Notes: generated from the sequence alone by a model not told the origin. Numbered from the stretch's first letter, positions 29,886 to 38,353 are shown. The stretch: DNA of 64,000 nt from Streptomyces sp. f51 (GCF_037940415.1 NZ_CP149798.1:5551001-5615000), one strand, 5' to 3'. Made by a program: numbers and translations.

Positions 29886-30647
29886 ATGAGCGCTGACCGA
29901 GAAGTACCGGGAACTCCCCGCCCGACGGGCATCGCCGACCAGACGGTCGTGGTGATCGGGGCGAGCGCGGGCATCGGACGCGAGACGGCCCGCCAGGTCC
30001 GCGCCGGCGGCGGACGCCTGGTCCTCGTCGGCCGGAACCCGGAACGACTGGAGGAGGCCGCGCGGGAACTCCGGCCGGTCGGCACGGCGGCGTTCGACGC
30101 GAGCGACACCGTCCGCCTCGCGGAGTTCTTCGAGGACCTGCCAGGACCGGTCGACCACATCCTGCTCACCGCGGGCAGCCCCGCGTACATGCCCCTGGAC
30201 GACATGGAGGTGGACAACGCGGGCCGCGCGTTCGCCCAGCGCCTGTCCATGACGCTCGGCGTCGCCCTCGGCAGCCGCGACAAGGTGCGGGCGGGCGGCA
30301 CCCTGATCTTCATCGGCGGCACGGGCGGCCGCCGCCCCGGCCCCGGCATGTCGATCGTCGGCGCGATGACCGCGGCCCTGCCCGCCCTCACCGCCAACCT
30401 GGCCCTCGAACTGGCGCCGATCCGGGCGAACCTCATCGCCCCCGGATTCGTCGACACCCCCCTGTCCGCCTCGCTTCTCGGCGACCGGCTCGAAGAACGC
30501 CGGGAGGAGCTGCGCCGCACGCTGCCGATCCGCCGCGTCGTGGGCCCCGAGGACGTGGCGGCGCTCGCCGTCCACATCATGGTCAACGAAGCACTCACCG
30601 GGGCGACCTTCGACGTGGACGGCGGCCAGCAGCTCGTGGCCCCCTGA
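29886..30647 (+). CDS. Short-chain dehydrogenase/reductase-like protein without catalytic Tyr/Lys
   Basis: A 253-residue SDR-fold protein. The NAD(P)-binding motif VVVIGASAGIGRETA is at residues 20-35 and the C-terminal GGQQ end is typical. The family's YxxxK pair is not present: where YxASK is expected before the AALxALTxxLALELAP helix, the sequence is VGAMTAALPALTANLALELA. Thr/Met/Val replace the catalytic residues. It may therefore bind the cofactor without normal SDR chemistry, or use other residues. The ATG has a strong AGGAGG 7 bases upstream. No operon partner is evident, and the substrate is unknown. Confidence 0.85.
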   Translation: MSADREVPGTPRPTGIADQTVVVIGASAGIGRETARQVRAGGGRLVLVGRNPERLEEAARELRPVGTAAFDASDTVRLAEFFEDLPGPVDHILLTAGSPAYMPLDDMEVDNAGRAFAQRLSMTLGVALGSRDKVRAGGTLIFIGGTGGRRPGPGMSIVGAMTAALPALTANLALELAPIRANLIAPGFVDTPLSASLLGDRLEERREELRRTLPIRRVVGPEDVAALAVHIMVNEALTGATFDVDGGQQLVAP

Positions 30648-30751
30648 CCGCGCGGGCCGGCCGACCGTTCCGCCGGTACGAGGGGCGGCGTGGCACAACC
30701 TCGCCAGGTACAGTGCGGAGATCAGCAGATCCCAGGGTGAGGCCCCCGTAC

Positions 30752-31600
30752 GTGTTGACCCAGACCACCACCAGGGTCCTCGAACCGAGTGACCTGGACG
30801 CCGCGCTCGCCGTCCTCGGCCGCGAGCCGGTGGCGAACGCCTTCGTCACCTCCCGAGTACAGGTCGCCGGGCTCGACCCGTGGCGGCTCGGCGGGGAGAT
30901 GTGGGGCTGGTACGAGGACGGCATGCTCCAGTCCCTGTGCTACGCGGGCGCCAACCTCGTTCCGATCTGCGCCACCCCGCGCGCCGTGCGCGGCTTCGCC
31001 GACCGGGCCCGCAGAAGCGGCCGCCGCTGCTCCTCGATCGTCGGGCCCGCCGAGTCCACCGCCCAGCTGTGGCGGCTGCTCGAACCGAGCTGGGGCCCCG
31101 CCCGCGAGATCCGCGCCCACCAGCCGCTGATGGTGACCGACCGGCTGCCCGCCGGCATCACCCCGGATCCTTACGTCCGCCGCATCCGCAAGGACGAGAT
31201 GGAGACGATCATGCCGGCCTGCGTCGCCATGTTCACCGAGGAGGTCGGCGTCTCCCCGATGGCCGGCGACGGCGGACTGCTCTACCAGGCCAGGGTTGCC
31301 GAGCTCGTCGGCTCCGGCCGCTCCTTCGCCCGGCTCGACCGGGACGGCAACGTCGTCTTCAAGGCGGAGATCGGCGCCGCGACCGCCGAGGCCTGCCAGA
31401 TCCAGGGGGTGTGGGTGGCTCCCGAGTACCGTGGCCGTGGACTCGCCGCCCCCGGCATGGCGGCCGTCCTGCGCTACGCCCTCGCCGATGTCGCCCCGGT
31501 CGTCAGCCTGTACGTCAACGACTTCAACACCGCGGCGCGGGCGACGTACCGCCGCGTCGGGTTCCAGGAGGCCGGGGCGTTCATGAGTGTCCTGTTCTGA
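30752..31600 (+). CDS. GNAT family acetyltransferase with N-terminal DUF4081-like domain
   Basis: A 282-residue protein. Residues 1-130 fit the DUF4081 domain that precedes GNAT domains in actinobacteria (VLEPSDLDAALAVLGREPVANAFV). Residues about 140-282 form a GNAT acetyltransferase with the acetyl-CoA loop VWVAPEYRGRGLAAPGM and the C-terminal SLYVNDFNTAARATYRRVGF. Such proteins move acetyl from acetyl-CoA to an amine; the acceptor is unknown. The GTG at 30752 has AGGGTGAGG about 9 bases upstream and was preferred to the in-frame ATG at 30713, which would precede the ribosome binding site. Position next to ispG and proS agrees with the conserved Streptomyces order. Confidence 0.88.
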   Translation: MLTQTTTRVLEPSDLDAALAVLGREPVANAFVTSRVQVAGLDPWRLGGEMWGWYEDGMLQSLCYAGANLVPICATPRAVRGFADRARRSGRRCSSIVGPAESTAQLWRLLEPSWGPAREIRAHQPLMVTDRLPAGITPDPYVRRIRKDEMETIMPACVAMFTEEVGVSPMAGDGGLLYQARVAELVGSGRSFARLDRDGNVVFKAEIGAATAEACQIQGVWVAPEYRGRGLAAPGMAAVLRYALADVAPVVSLYVNDFNTAARATYRRVGFQEAGAFMSVLF

Positions 31601-31661
31601 CGTCCGCCGCGGGCCCGTCGGCACCTCACGCGTCACACGGTCCGCCAGGTAGTCTCCCGGC

Positions 31662-32231
31662 ATGCTGCGCTTCCCCGGTCACGGCCACCGCCAGTCCGAC
31701 GACGTGGTCATCGGCCCGCTGGACCTCGCCGCGCGCGTCGACGAGGCACTCGCCGTGCAGGCGCTCGCCTTCGGGCTCGGCGCCGACGAGATCGCCGTAC
31801 GACGCCAGATCGTGCTGCGCCACCTGACCCATCCGGGAGCACGGGCGCTCGGCGCGACCACCGTCGACGGACGGCTCGTGGGATTCGTCTACGGCATGCC
31901 CAACGACCGCGCGCACTGGTGGTCCACCGTCGTCGAACCGTATCTGCGCGCCCAGGGCCACGACGGCTGGCTCGACGACTCCTTCGTGATCACCGAACTG
32001 CACGTCCACCCCCGCTTCCAGAACCGGGGCGTGGGCCGCACCCTGATCACCGCCATCACGGACACGGCGACCGAACCCCGCTCGATCCTCTCCGCGATCG
32101 ACATCGACAGCCCGGCCCGCGGCCTGTACCGCTCGCTGGGCTACGAGGACCTCGCCCGCCGGGTCCTGTTCCCCAGCGCCCCCAAGCCGTACGCCGTGAT
32201 GGGCGCCCCTCTCCCCCTGCGACACCGCTAA
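31662..32231 (+). CDS. GNAT family N-acetyltransferase
   Basis: A 189-residue GNAT protein. The acetyl-CoA-binding segment is LHVHPRFQNRGVGRTLITAI, and the C-terminal SPARGLYRSLGYEDLARRVLF is typical. The acceptor is unknown. No Shine-Dalgarno sequence stands directly before the ATG. A TAGTCT hexamer ends 6 bases upstream, which is where a -10 box would sit for a leaderless transcript. It follows the other GNAT gene by 61 bases and precedes proS by 71. Confidence 0.88.
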   Translation: MLRFPGHGHRQSDDVVIGPLDLAARVDEALAVQALAFGLGADEIAVRRQIVLRHLTHPGARALGATTVDGRLVGFVYGMPNDRAHWWSTVVEPYLRAQGHDGWLDDSFVITELHVHPRFQNRGVGRTLITAITDTATEPRSILSAIDIDSPARGLYRSLGYEDLARRVLFPSAPKPYAVMGAPLPLRHR

Positions 32232-32302
32232 TGGATTTCCGGGGACGGCCGCTGCCCGGCTAACCTCCAGGCATCACCCTTACGCAGCAGGAGTCGAGAA
32301 CC

Positions 32303-33994
32303 ATGGCCCAGGTCCAGCGCATGTCCCGTTTGATGGTCAAGACATTGCGTGACGACCCGGCGGACGCCGAGACGCTCAATCACAAGCTGCTCATGCGCGC
32401 CGGTTACGTGCGACGCAACGCCGCGGGCATCTGGACCTGGCTGCCGCTCGGCAAGAAGGTCCTGGACAACATCTCCCGCGTGGTCCGCGAGGAGATGGAC
32501 GCGATCGGCGCCCAGGAGGTCCTCCTCCCGGCCCTGCTGCCCAAGGAGCCCTACGAGGCCTCGGCCCGCTGGGAGGAGTACGGCGACCTGCTGTTCCGCC
32601 TCAAGGACCGCAAGGGCGCCGAGTACCTGCTCGGTCCCACGCACGAGGAGATCTTCACGCTGATCGTGAAGGACCAGGTGGCCTCGTACAAGGACCTGCC
32701 GGTCATGCTCTACCAGATCCAGACGAAGTACCGCGACGAGGCCCGTCCGCGCGCCGGTGTGCTGCGCGGCCGCGAGTTCCAGATGAAGGACTCGTACTCC
32801 TTCGACATCACCGACGAGGGTCTCGCCGAGTCCTACCGTCTGCACCGCGAGGCCTACCAGAAGATCTTCGCGCGTCTCGGTCTCGACTACCGCATCGTCT
32901 CCGCCGTCTCCGGCGCCATGGGCGGCTCGGCCTCCGAGGAGTTCCTCGCGCCCGCCCCCGCCGGTGAGGACACCTTCGTGGACTGCCCGGCCTGCGACTA
33001 CGCCGCCAACACGGAGGCCGTCACCTTCAAGCTCGCGCCCGTCTCCGAGGAGCACGGCGCGGTCGAGGAGCTGGACACCCCCGACACCCCGACCATCGAG
33101 ACGCTCGCCGAGCACCTCGGTGTGCCCGCCTCCGCGACCCTGAAGAACCTGCTGGTCAAGGTGGACGGCGAGATCGTGGCCGTGGGCGTGCCCGGCGACC
33201 GCGAGGTCGACCTCGGCAAGCTGGGCGAGCACCTCGCCCCCGCCGTCGTCGAACTCGTCACGGCCGAGGACTTCGAGGGCCGCGGTGATCTCGTACGCGG
33301 TTACGTGGGCCCGCAGGGTCTGGAGAAGGTCCGCTACATCGCCGACCCGCGCGTCGCGCCCGGCACCGCCTGGATCACCGGCGCCAACAAGATCAACACG
33401 CACGCGAAGAACGTCGTGGCCGGCCGTGACTTCGAGGTCGACGACTACCTCGACGTCGTCGTGGTCGAAGAGGGCGACCCCTGCCCGAAGTGCGGCGCAG
33501 GACTCAAGCTGGACCGCGCCATCGAGATCGGCCACATCTTCCAGCTCGGCCGCAAGTACGCCGACACCTTCGGCCTCGACGTGCTCGGACAGCAGGGCAA
33601 GCCGGTCCGCGTGACCATGGGCTCGTACGGCATCGGCGTCTCCCGCGCCGTCGCCGCGCTGGCGGAGCAGTCGGCCGACGAGCACGGCCTGTGCTGGCCC
33701 AAGGAGATCGCTCCCGCCGATGTGCACGTGGTCGCCGCGGGCAAGGCCCTCCAGACCGAGCTGGCGCTCGACGTGTCCGAGAAGCTCGGTGCCGCGGGCG
33801 TCCGCGTCCTGGTCGACGACCGTGCGGGTGTCTCCCCGGGCGTGAAGTTCACCGACGCGGAGCTCATCGGTGTCCCGAAGATCCTGGTCGCGGGCCGCCG
33901 TTCGGCCGAGGGCGTCCTGGAGCTGAAGGACCGCCGCACCGGCGAGCGCGAGGAACTGACCGTCGAAGAGGCGATCGCCCGCCTGACGGCGTAG
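32303..33994 (+). CDS. proS: Prolyl-tRNA synthetase, bacterial type
   Basis: A 563-residue class II aminoacyl-tRNA synthetase that charges tRNA-Pro. Motif 2 (KYRDEARPRAGVLRGREFQMKD is within it) and motif 3 (MGSYGIGVSRAVAAL) are present. The bacterial-type editing insertion (INS) lies between motifs 2 and 3, around residues 225-390, and normally removes mischarged alanine. The C-terminal anticodon-binding domain ends the protein. A CPKC-type pair (EEGDPCPKCGAG) and CPAC (VDCPACDYAAN) are also visible. The ATG has AGGAG about 8 bases upstream. Confidence 0.97.
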   Translation: MAQVQRMSRLMVKTLRDDPADAETLNHKLLMRAGYVRRNAAGIWTWLPLGKKVLDNISRVVREEMDAIGAQEVLLPALLPKEPYEASARWEEYGDLLFRLKDRKGAEYLLGPTHEEIFTLIVKDQVASYKDLPVMLYQIQTKYRDEARPRAGVLRGREFQMKDSYSFDITDEGLAESYRLHREAYQKIFARLGLDYRIVSAVSGAMGGSASEEFLAPAPAGEDTFVDCPACDYAANTEAVTFKLAPVSEEHGAVEELDTPDTPTIETLAEHLGVPASATLKNLLVKVDGEIVAVGVPGDREVDLGKLGEHLAPAVVELVTAEDFEGRGDLVRGYVGPQGLEKVRYIADPRVAPGTAWITGANKINTHAKNVVAGRDFEVDDYLDVVVVEEGDPCPKCGAGLKLDRAIEIGHIFQLGRKYADTFGLDVLGQQGKPVRVTMGSYGIGVSRAVAALAEQSADEHGLCWPKEIAPADVHVVAAGKALQTELALDVSEKLGAAGVRVLVDDRAGVSPGVKFTDAELIGVPKILVAGRRSAEGVLELKDRRTGEREELTVEEAIARLTA

Positions 33995-34006
33995 CCGACA
34001 ACCAGA

Positions 34007-34043
34007 GCGGCGCCCCGCCCCCTCTCCGAGGGCGGGGCGCCGC
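34007..34043 (+). terminator. Terminator after proS
   Basis: A perfect 14-bp stem (GCGGCGCCCCGCCC at 34007-34020, complement at 34030-34043) with a 9-base loop starts 12 bases after the proS stop. Confidence 0.8.
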
Positions 34044-34076
34044 TCAGCCGTTTCCGGGGGCGGCGGGTGCCGCTGA

Positions 34077-34380
34077 GCCGTTTCCGGGGGAGCGGGGTAT
34101 CGGTCGGCCATCTCCGGGGGAGCGGGTTGCCAGTCGGCCGTCTCTGAGGAGTGGGGAGCCGTTCGGCAGTTTCCGGGGCGCCGTGTCGGTCTGCCGTTTC
34201 CGGGGGTACCGGCTGCCGTTCGGCCGTTTCCGGGGGAGCGGGGTGTCGGTCGGCCATCTCCGGGGGAGCGGGTTGCCAGTCGGCCGTCTCTGAGGAGTGG
34301 GGAGCCGCTTGGCAGTTTCCGGGGCGCCGTGTCGGTCTGCCGTTTCCGGGGGCGCCGGCTGCCGTTCGGCCGTTTGCGGG
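34077..34380. repeat. Nested minisatellite: 146-bp unit made of five 27-30-bp subunits
   Basis: In the 489-base gap between proS and the convergent reverse-strand operon, the sequence repeats with a 146-base period. Copy 1 is 34077-34222, copy 2 is 34223-34368, and a third begins at 34369 and fades. Each copy holds five related subunits spaced 30, 30, 29, 27 and 30 bases, with cores such as GCCGTTTCCGGGG, GCCATCTCCGGGGG and GCCGTCTCTGAGGA. Frames stay open on both strands, giving repetitive peptides, but I see no gene. The segment 34381-34483 is GC-rich without recognisable features. Confidence 0.88.
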
Positions 34381-34483
34381 GTGTCGGGCGGCCGGTGCCG
34401 GAGGGGTGGGATTCCGCTTCGGTCGACGGACGGCCCGGATTCCGCCGGGCGGTGTCACGCGCACGGCGCCGGACGCCCGGCCC

Positions 34484-35440
34484 TCAGAGCCAGCCGGCGA
34501 ACTCCAGGAGCAGTTCGGCGTCCTGGGCGCGGCCCACGCGGCCCGCCCGGACGCCCGACTCGACGGCGCGGAACAGGGTCCAGCCGCGCAGCCGTGCCTG
34601 GTCCACGTCCAGGGACTCGGCGAGCCGCTTGATCCGCCGGCGGGTGATCGAGGCTCCCGAGGGCGACGCGATCAGGTCCTCCACCCGGTCGCGGACCAGC
34701 CGGGCCAGGTCGAACGCGCACTCGCCGACCACCGGGTCGGGCCCCACGGCCAGCCACGGCAGCCGCTCGGCGGCGAGCACCTTGCTCTGCCGGAACGTGC
34801 CGTGCAGCAGCCGTGTCTCGGGCGGCTCGGCCAGCAGTTCGTCGCGGGCCGCGAGGGCCGCGCCGACCAGATCCCGGACCCCGGCTCCGGCCTCGCCCGC
34901 CGCCGTGGCCCGCATCGCCTCGGCCTGCCGCCCGGTCCGCTCCGCCACCGTCTCGAGGACGACGTCCGCGGGCGGCTCGACCCACAGCCGCCGCAGCGTC
35001 CCCGCCGCCTCCAGCAGGGCCTTCGCCTCGGGCAGCGACCGCACGGAGACATCCGGGTGCAGCCGCTCCAGGAGCAGCACGCCATCGGTGCCGGGAGCGC
35101 CCTCCGGGTCACCGGGGCCGAGCAGCCGGACCGCGCCGCGGCCGTCCCAGTGGGCGAGCGCGGCCCGCTCGCTCTCCGGACGCGCCCGCCCGGGCGCCAG
35201 TTTGAGCACGGCGGGCGTCCCGTCGGCCCGGCGCACCAGGACGACCAGACTGCTGCGCCCGCCCGGCGCCTGCACCCGCTCCACGGTCAACTCGCGTGCG
35301 GCGACGGCCTCCCGGACCAGCCCGGGCAGGCTCTCCAGCCACTCGTCGGCCTCGTCGGCGCCCTCCGGCCCGCTCCGGCGGGACTCGCCGAGCGCCCGGA
35401 GGAGGCGGCTCGGCGGTTCGAAGGCCATGCGCGAGTCCAT
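34484..35440 (-). CDS. Aminoglycoside/hydroxyurea phosphotransferase-like protein, catalytic residues degenerate
   Basis: A 318-residue protein resembling the APH(6)/hydroxyurea kinase family (streptomycin 6-phosphotransferase type). The match covers the N-lobe (VVLVRRADGTPAVLKLAPG) and the C-terminal VVGECAFDLARLVRDRVED. Where active kinases have HGDxxxxN, this one reads HGTFRQSK (His213, Gly214, Thr215), losing the catalytic Asp and the metal-binding Asn. The following DPKG-type metal motif reads VGPDP. A true antibiotic kinase is therefore unlikely; a sugar- or nucleotide-binding pseudokinase is more plausible. The ATG at 35440 is 27 bases downstream of the ferritin-like gene, in the same operon. 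Confidence 0.75.
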   Translation of the reverse strand: MDSRMAFEPPSRLLRALGESRRSGPEGADEADEWLESLPGLVREAVAARELTVERVQAPGGRSSLVVLVRRADGTPAVLKLAPGRARPESERAALAHWDGRGAVRLLGPGDPEGAPGTDGVLLLERLHPDVSVRSLPEAKALLEAAGTLRRLWVEPPADVVLETVAERTGRQAEAMRATAAGEAGAGVRDLVGAALAARDELLAEPPETRLLHGTFRQSKVLAAERLPWLAVGPDPVVGECAFDLARLVRDRVEDLIASPSGASITRRRIKRLAESLDVDQARLRGWTLFRAVESGVRAGRVGRAQDAELLLEFAGWL

Positions 35441-35467
35441 GCGCGAGATGTTTCCTTCCAGGTCGCG

Positions 35468-35941
35468 TTACGTCGGCGAGGACGCCGTGGGGGACGGGGT
35501 GCCCGCCCGCTCGGCGAGCCCAGGGAAGGCTACGCTCTCGCCGCTCCAGCGCACCGCGCGGACCGCGGCCTCGCGCAGCGCCCCGGCCGCCATGCGCCGC
35601 CGGTCTCCCGTGGCGGCCCGCACGAGGTCGGAGTACACGTCGGCCACCCGCTCCTCCAGCTCGGCCGCGAACCGTATGGCCGCGGCGGTGTCCGTCACCG
35701 GGAACGGCAGCATGTACGCGGCCGACGCGGCCTCGGGCGCGGCGCCCATGTCCTTGACCGCGCGCGTGAGTTCGTCCCGGCGTGCCCGGTGGGCGTCGTA
35801 CGCAGAGCGGGCGTCGGGCTGCCGGGCCGTGCCGATCCGGGCGCCCACGACGCCGTAGCCGTAGACGGCCGCGTGCTCGGCGCCCAGCGCGGCCTGAAGG
35901 GCCTTCAGCTCCGCTTCCTCGGTCCTGTTCCGCTTGGTCAC
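35468..35941 (-). CDS. Ferritin-like DUF4439 domain protein
   Basis: A 157-residue, mostly helical protein that fits the DUF4439 ferritin-like family. It has EHAAVYGYGVVGAR in the first helix and ELEERVADVYSDLV in a later one, where ferritin-like proteins place their metal-ligand Glu and His residues. Whether metal is bound is unknown. The GTG start overlaps the stop codon of the upstream lipoprotein gene (GTGA), so the two are translationally coupled. The C-terminus is a short Pro/Thr/Ser tail. No signal peptide is present. Confidence 0.8.
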   Translation of the reverse strand: MTKRNRTEEAELKALQAALGAEHAAVYGYGVVGARIGTARQPDARSAYDAHRARRDELTRAVKDMGAAPEAASAAYMLPFPVTDTAAAIRFAAELEERVADVYSDLVRAATGDRRRMAAGALREAAVRAVRWSGESVAFPGLAERAGTPSPTASSPT

Positions 35942-36603
35942 TTCGCCGCCTTCGTCAGCAGGAACGCGTGGGCCGCGCCGGCCGCCGCCACCGAGGCGAG
36001 CAGCCGGGCGAGTTCACCGGGGACGGTCACCAGGGCCTGAGTCCTCTCGTCCGCGAGCGCCAGTTCGGCGGAGGCCAGCTCGGCGAGCGCGTCCTTGGGA
36101 CGGGCCGCCACACCGGGGGAGGCGCCGGCCGGGGCCGAACCCGACGCGGACGCCGGCTCGGAGGGAGAGACCGTGGCGGAAGCCGAACCCGTGGCCGACG
36201 CGGACGGGGATCCGGTCGAGGAGGCGGACGCCGAAGCCGACTCCGGTGCCGACGGCGAAGCCGATTCCGGGGCCGAGGCGGACCCCGACGAGGAAGCCGT
36301 CGCCCCCGCGCTTCCGCCCCCGAACGCCGTCGCGTGCCGGACGACCTCCGCGCGCAGCGGGCCGAGCCGCTCCGCCAGCTGCGGATGCGCGGCGATCACC
36401 GCGGTGTAGCGGTCGGAGAGGCTCAGGCTGTCGCTGGCCGCCCGCGCTCGGGCCCGGTCCGCGGCCGAGGGGCTGCCGCCCGTCGTGTCGCCGGACGGCT
36501 CGGGAGCGGAACAGCCCGCGAGCGCGAAGGCACCCGCGGCGGCCGCGAGCAGGGTCCTTCGGCGCGGACCCGACGGGGTGCGCGACGGCAGGGGGAACGA
36601 CAC
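35938..36603 (-). CDS. Secreted lipoprotein with serine-rich linker
   Basis: A 221-residue lipoprotein. The N-terminus has a twin-arginine-like signal (PRRRTLLAAAAGAFALAG) and the lipobox LAGC. Residues about 95-160 are a Ser/Ala/Pro/Glu-rich low-complexity stretch with repeats of SASAPES and SPSAS. It is flanked by helical segments that resemble a ferritin-like fold split in two (DRYTAVIAAHPQLAERLGPL and the C-terminal ELASAELALADERTQAL). It is the first gene of the reverse-strand operon with the ferritin-like and APH-like genes. The GTG start is 251 bases from the divergent rimP operon. Function unknown. Confidence 0.8.
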   Translation of the reverse strand: MSFPLPSRTPSGPRRRTLLAAAAGAFALAGCSAPEPSGDTTGGSPSAADRARARAASDSLSLSDRYTAVIAAHPQLAERLGPLRAEVVRHATAFGGGSAGATASSSGSASAPESASPSAPESASASASSTGSPSASATGSASATVSPSEPASASGSAPAGASPGVAARPKDALAELASAELALADERTQALVTVPGELARLLASVAAAGAAHAFLLTKAAK

Positions 36604-36648
36604 GGCAGACGTCCTCGGAGGGCTCGTACGAATGTATGGGCGAACTGC

Positions 36649-36660
36649 CCGTGATCACGG
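36649..36660. promoter_or_regulatory. 12-bp palindrome between divergent lipoprotein and rimP genes
   Basis: CCGTGATCACGG is a perfect palindrome 46 bases upstream of the lipoprotein start, in the 251-base divergent gap before rimP. It could be an operator; symmetry is the only evidence. The nusA operon promoter should lie in the right half of the gap, where AT content rises (about 36790-36830). Confidence 0.25.
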
Positions 36661-36854
36661 TACCCGCGCGGGGGCCGATCACGGCCCAGCGGCTCTCCTC
36701 CAACTGTCTCCGGCCCCGTTCGCCGCAGTCCCGCCGGGGTCGGCCGACGCGGGCCCACCCGCCCGGTGGACGGCAACACCCCCTGCGACCGGATACCCTT
36801 TGAGCTGACACGCGACCAACCCACAACAGCACACGCGGCCGAGGAGTCACCCGG

Positions 36855-37352
36855 ATGAGCACGACCCAGAGCGAGAGGCTTCGAGAACTCCTGGATCCGC
36901 TCGTGACCTCCCAGGGCCTCGATCTCGAGGAGATCGAAGTGGAGTCCGTGGGCCGCAAGCGAGTGCTGCGCGTCGTCGTCGACTCGGACGAGGGCGCCGA
37001 CCTGGACGCGATCGCCGATGTGAGCCGCGCGCTCTCGGCGAAGCTCGACGAGACCGACGCGATGGGTTCGGGTGAATACACCCTCGAGGTCGGAACCCCC
37101 GGTGCCGAGCGCGAGCTCAAGGAGCACCGTCACTACGTACGCGCCACCGACCGCCTGGTGAAGTTCCAGCTGGCGGAGGACGGCGAACTGCTCGCCAGGA
37201 TCCTGCGGGTCGAGGACGACGGTCTCGATGTCGAGGTGCCCGGCGTGAAGGGGCGCAAGCCCACCGCCAGGCGTCTCGCCTTCGGGGACATCGTCAAGGC
37301 CCGCGTCCAGGTCGAGTTCAACCGCAAGGACAAGAAGGAAGAGGAGGCGTAG
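36855..37352 (+). CDS. rimP: Ribosome maturation factor RimP
   Basis: A 165-residue protein needed for 30S subunit maturation. The N-terminal domain shows GLDLEEIEVESVGRKRVLRV, and the conserved centre reads YTLEVGTPGAERELKEHRHY (the family's EVSSPGxDRPL region). The C-terminus is acidic/basic (NRKDKKEEEA). It is the first gene of the rimP-nusA-ylxR-infB-DUF503-rbfA-truB cluster that couples transcription and ribosome assembly. The nusA gene follows after two bases. Confidence 0.96.
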   Translation: MSTTQSERLRELLDPLVTSQGLDLEEIEVESVGRKRVLRVVVDSDEGADLDAIADVSRALSAKLDETDAMGSGEYTLEVGTPGAERELKEHRHYVRATDRLVKFQLAEDGELLARILRVEDDGLDVEVPGVKGRKPTARRLAFGDIVKARVQVEFNRKDKKEEEA

Positions 37353-37354
37353 CC

Positions 37355-38353
37355 GTGGACATCGACATGAGTGCCCTGCGGGGTCTGGTGCGGGAGAAGG
37401 AGATCTCCTTCGACCTGCTGGTCGAGGCGATCGAGTCGGCCCTCCTCATCGCCTACCACCGCACCGAGGGAAGCCGCCGGCGCGCGCGCGTGGAACTCGA
37501 CCGGGCGACCGGTCACGTGACCGTGTGGGCGAAGGAGGACCCCGAGGACCTGGAGGAGGGCGAGGAGGCGCGCGAGTTCGACGACACCCCCTCGGGGTTC
37601 GGCCGGATCGCCGCGACCACCGCCAAGCAGGTCATCCTCCAGCGTCTGCGTGACGCCGAGGACGACGCGACCCTCGGCGAGTACGCGGGCCGCGAGGGCG
37701 ACATCGTCACCGGTGTGGTCCAGCAGGGCCGCGACCCGAAGAACGTGCTGGTCGACATCGGCAAGCTGGAGGCCATCCTGCCCGTGCAGGAGCAGGTCCC
37801 CGGCGAGACCTACGAGCACGGCCTGCGCCTGCGCTCGTACGTCGTACGGGTGGCCAAGGGTGTCCGCGGTCCGTCCGTGACCCTGTCCCGTACGCACCCC
37901 AACCTCGTGAAGAAGCTCTTCGCGCTGGAGGTGCCGGAGATCGCCGACGGTTCCGTCGAGATCGCCGCCATCGCCCGCGAGGCGGGCCACCGCACGAAGA
38001 TCGCCGTCCGGTCCAACCGCAGCGGCCTGAACGCCAAGGGCGCCTGCATCGGCCCGATGGGCGGCCGGGTGCGCAACGTGATGGCCGAGCTGAACGGCGA
38101 GAAGATCGACATCGTGGACTGGTCGGACGACCCGGCCGACATGGTGGCCAACGCGCTCTCGCCGGCCCGTGTCTCCAAGGTCGAGGTCGTCGACCTCGCG
38201 GCCCGCTCCGCGCGGGTGACGGTCCCCGACTACCAGCTGTCGCTGGCGATCGGCAAGGAGGGCCAGAACGCCCGCCTCGCCGCGCGTCTCACCGGCTGGC
38301 GGATCGACATCCGTCCGGACACGGAGCAGCCAGCCGAGCAGCGCGGGGAATAG
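37355..38353 (+). CDS. nusA: Transcription termination/antitermination factor NusA
   Basis: A 332-residue RNA polymerase-binding factor. The order is the N-terminal polymerase-binding domain (about 1-125), S1 domain (GDIVTGVVQQGRDPKNVLVD), KH1 (HRTKIAVRSN, GACIGPMGGRVRNV) and KH2 (SLAIGKEGQNARLAARLTGW). It lacks the C-terminal acidic repeats found in E. coli NusA, as is normal for actinobacteria. The GTG at 37355 has GAGGAGG about 8 bases upstream, inside the end of rimP. Confidence 0.97.
   Translation: MDIDMSALRGLVREKEISFDLLVEAIESALLIAYHRTEGSRRRARVELDRATGHVTVWAKEDPEDLEEGEEAREFDDTPSGFGRIAATTAKQVILQRLRDAEDDATLGEYAGREGDIVTGVVQQGRDPKNVLVDIGKLEAILPVQEQVPGETYEHGLRLRSYVVRVAKGVRGPSVTLSRTHPNLVKKLFALEVPEIADGSVEIAAIAREAGHRTKIAVRSNRSGLNAKGACIGPMGGRVRNVMAELNGEKIDIVDWSDDPADMVANALSPARVSKVEVVDLAARSARVTVPDYQLSLAIGKEGQNARLAARLTGWRIDIRPDTEQPAEQRGE

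Noticed and set aside
34484..35440. Functional aminoglycoside resistance kinase
   Set aside because: The catalytic Asp and metal-ligand Asn positions are replaced (HGTFRQSK), so resistance activity is not supported.
34151..36040. Open frames through the 146-bp repeat, on both strands
   Set aside because: They translate to repetitive RSAVSGGAGC-like or PETAERxP peptides, lack ribosome binding sites and run into genes on the other strand.
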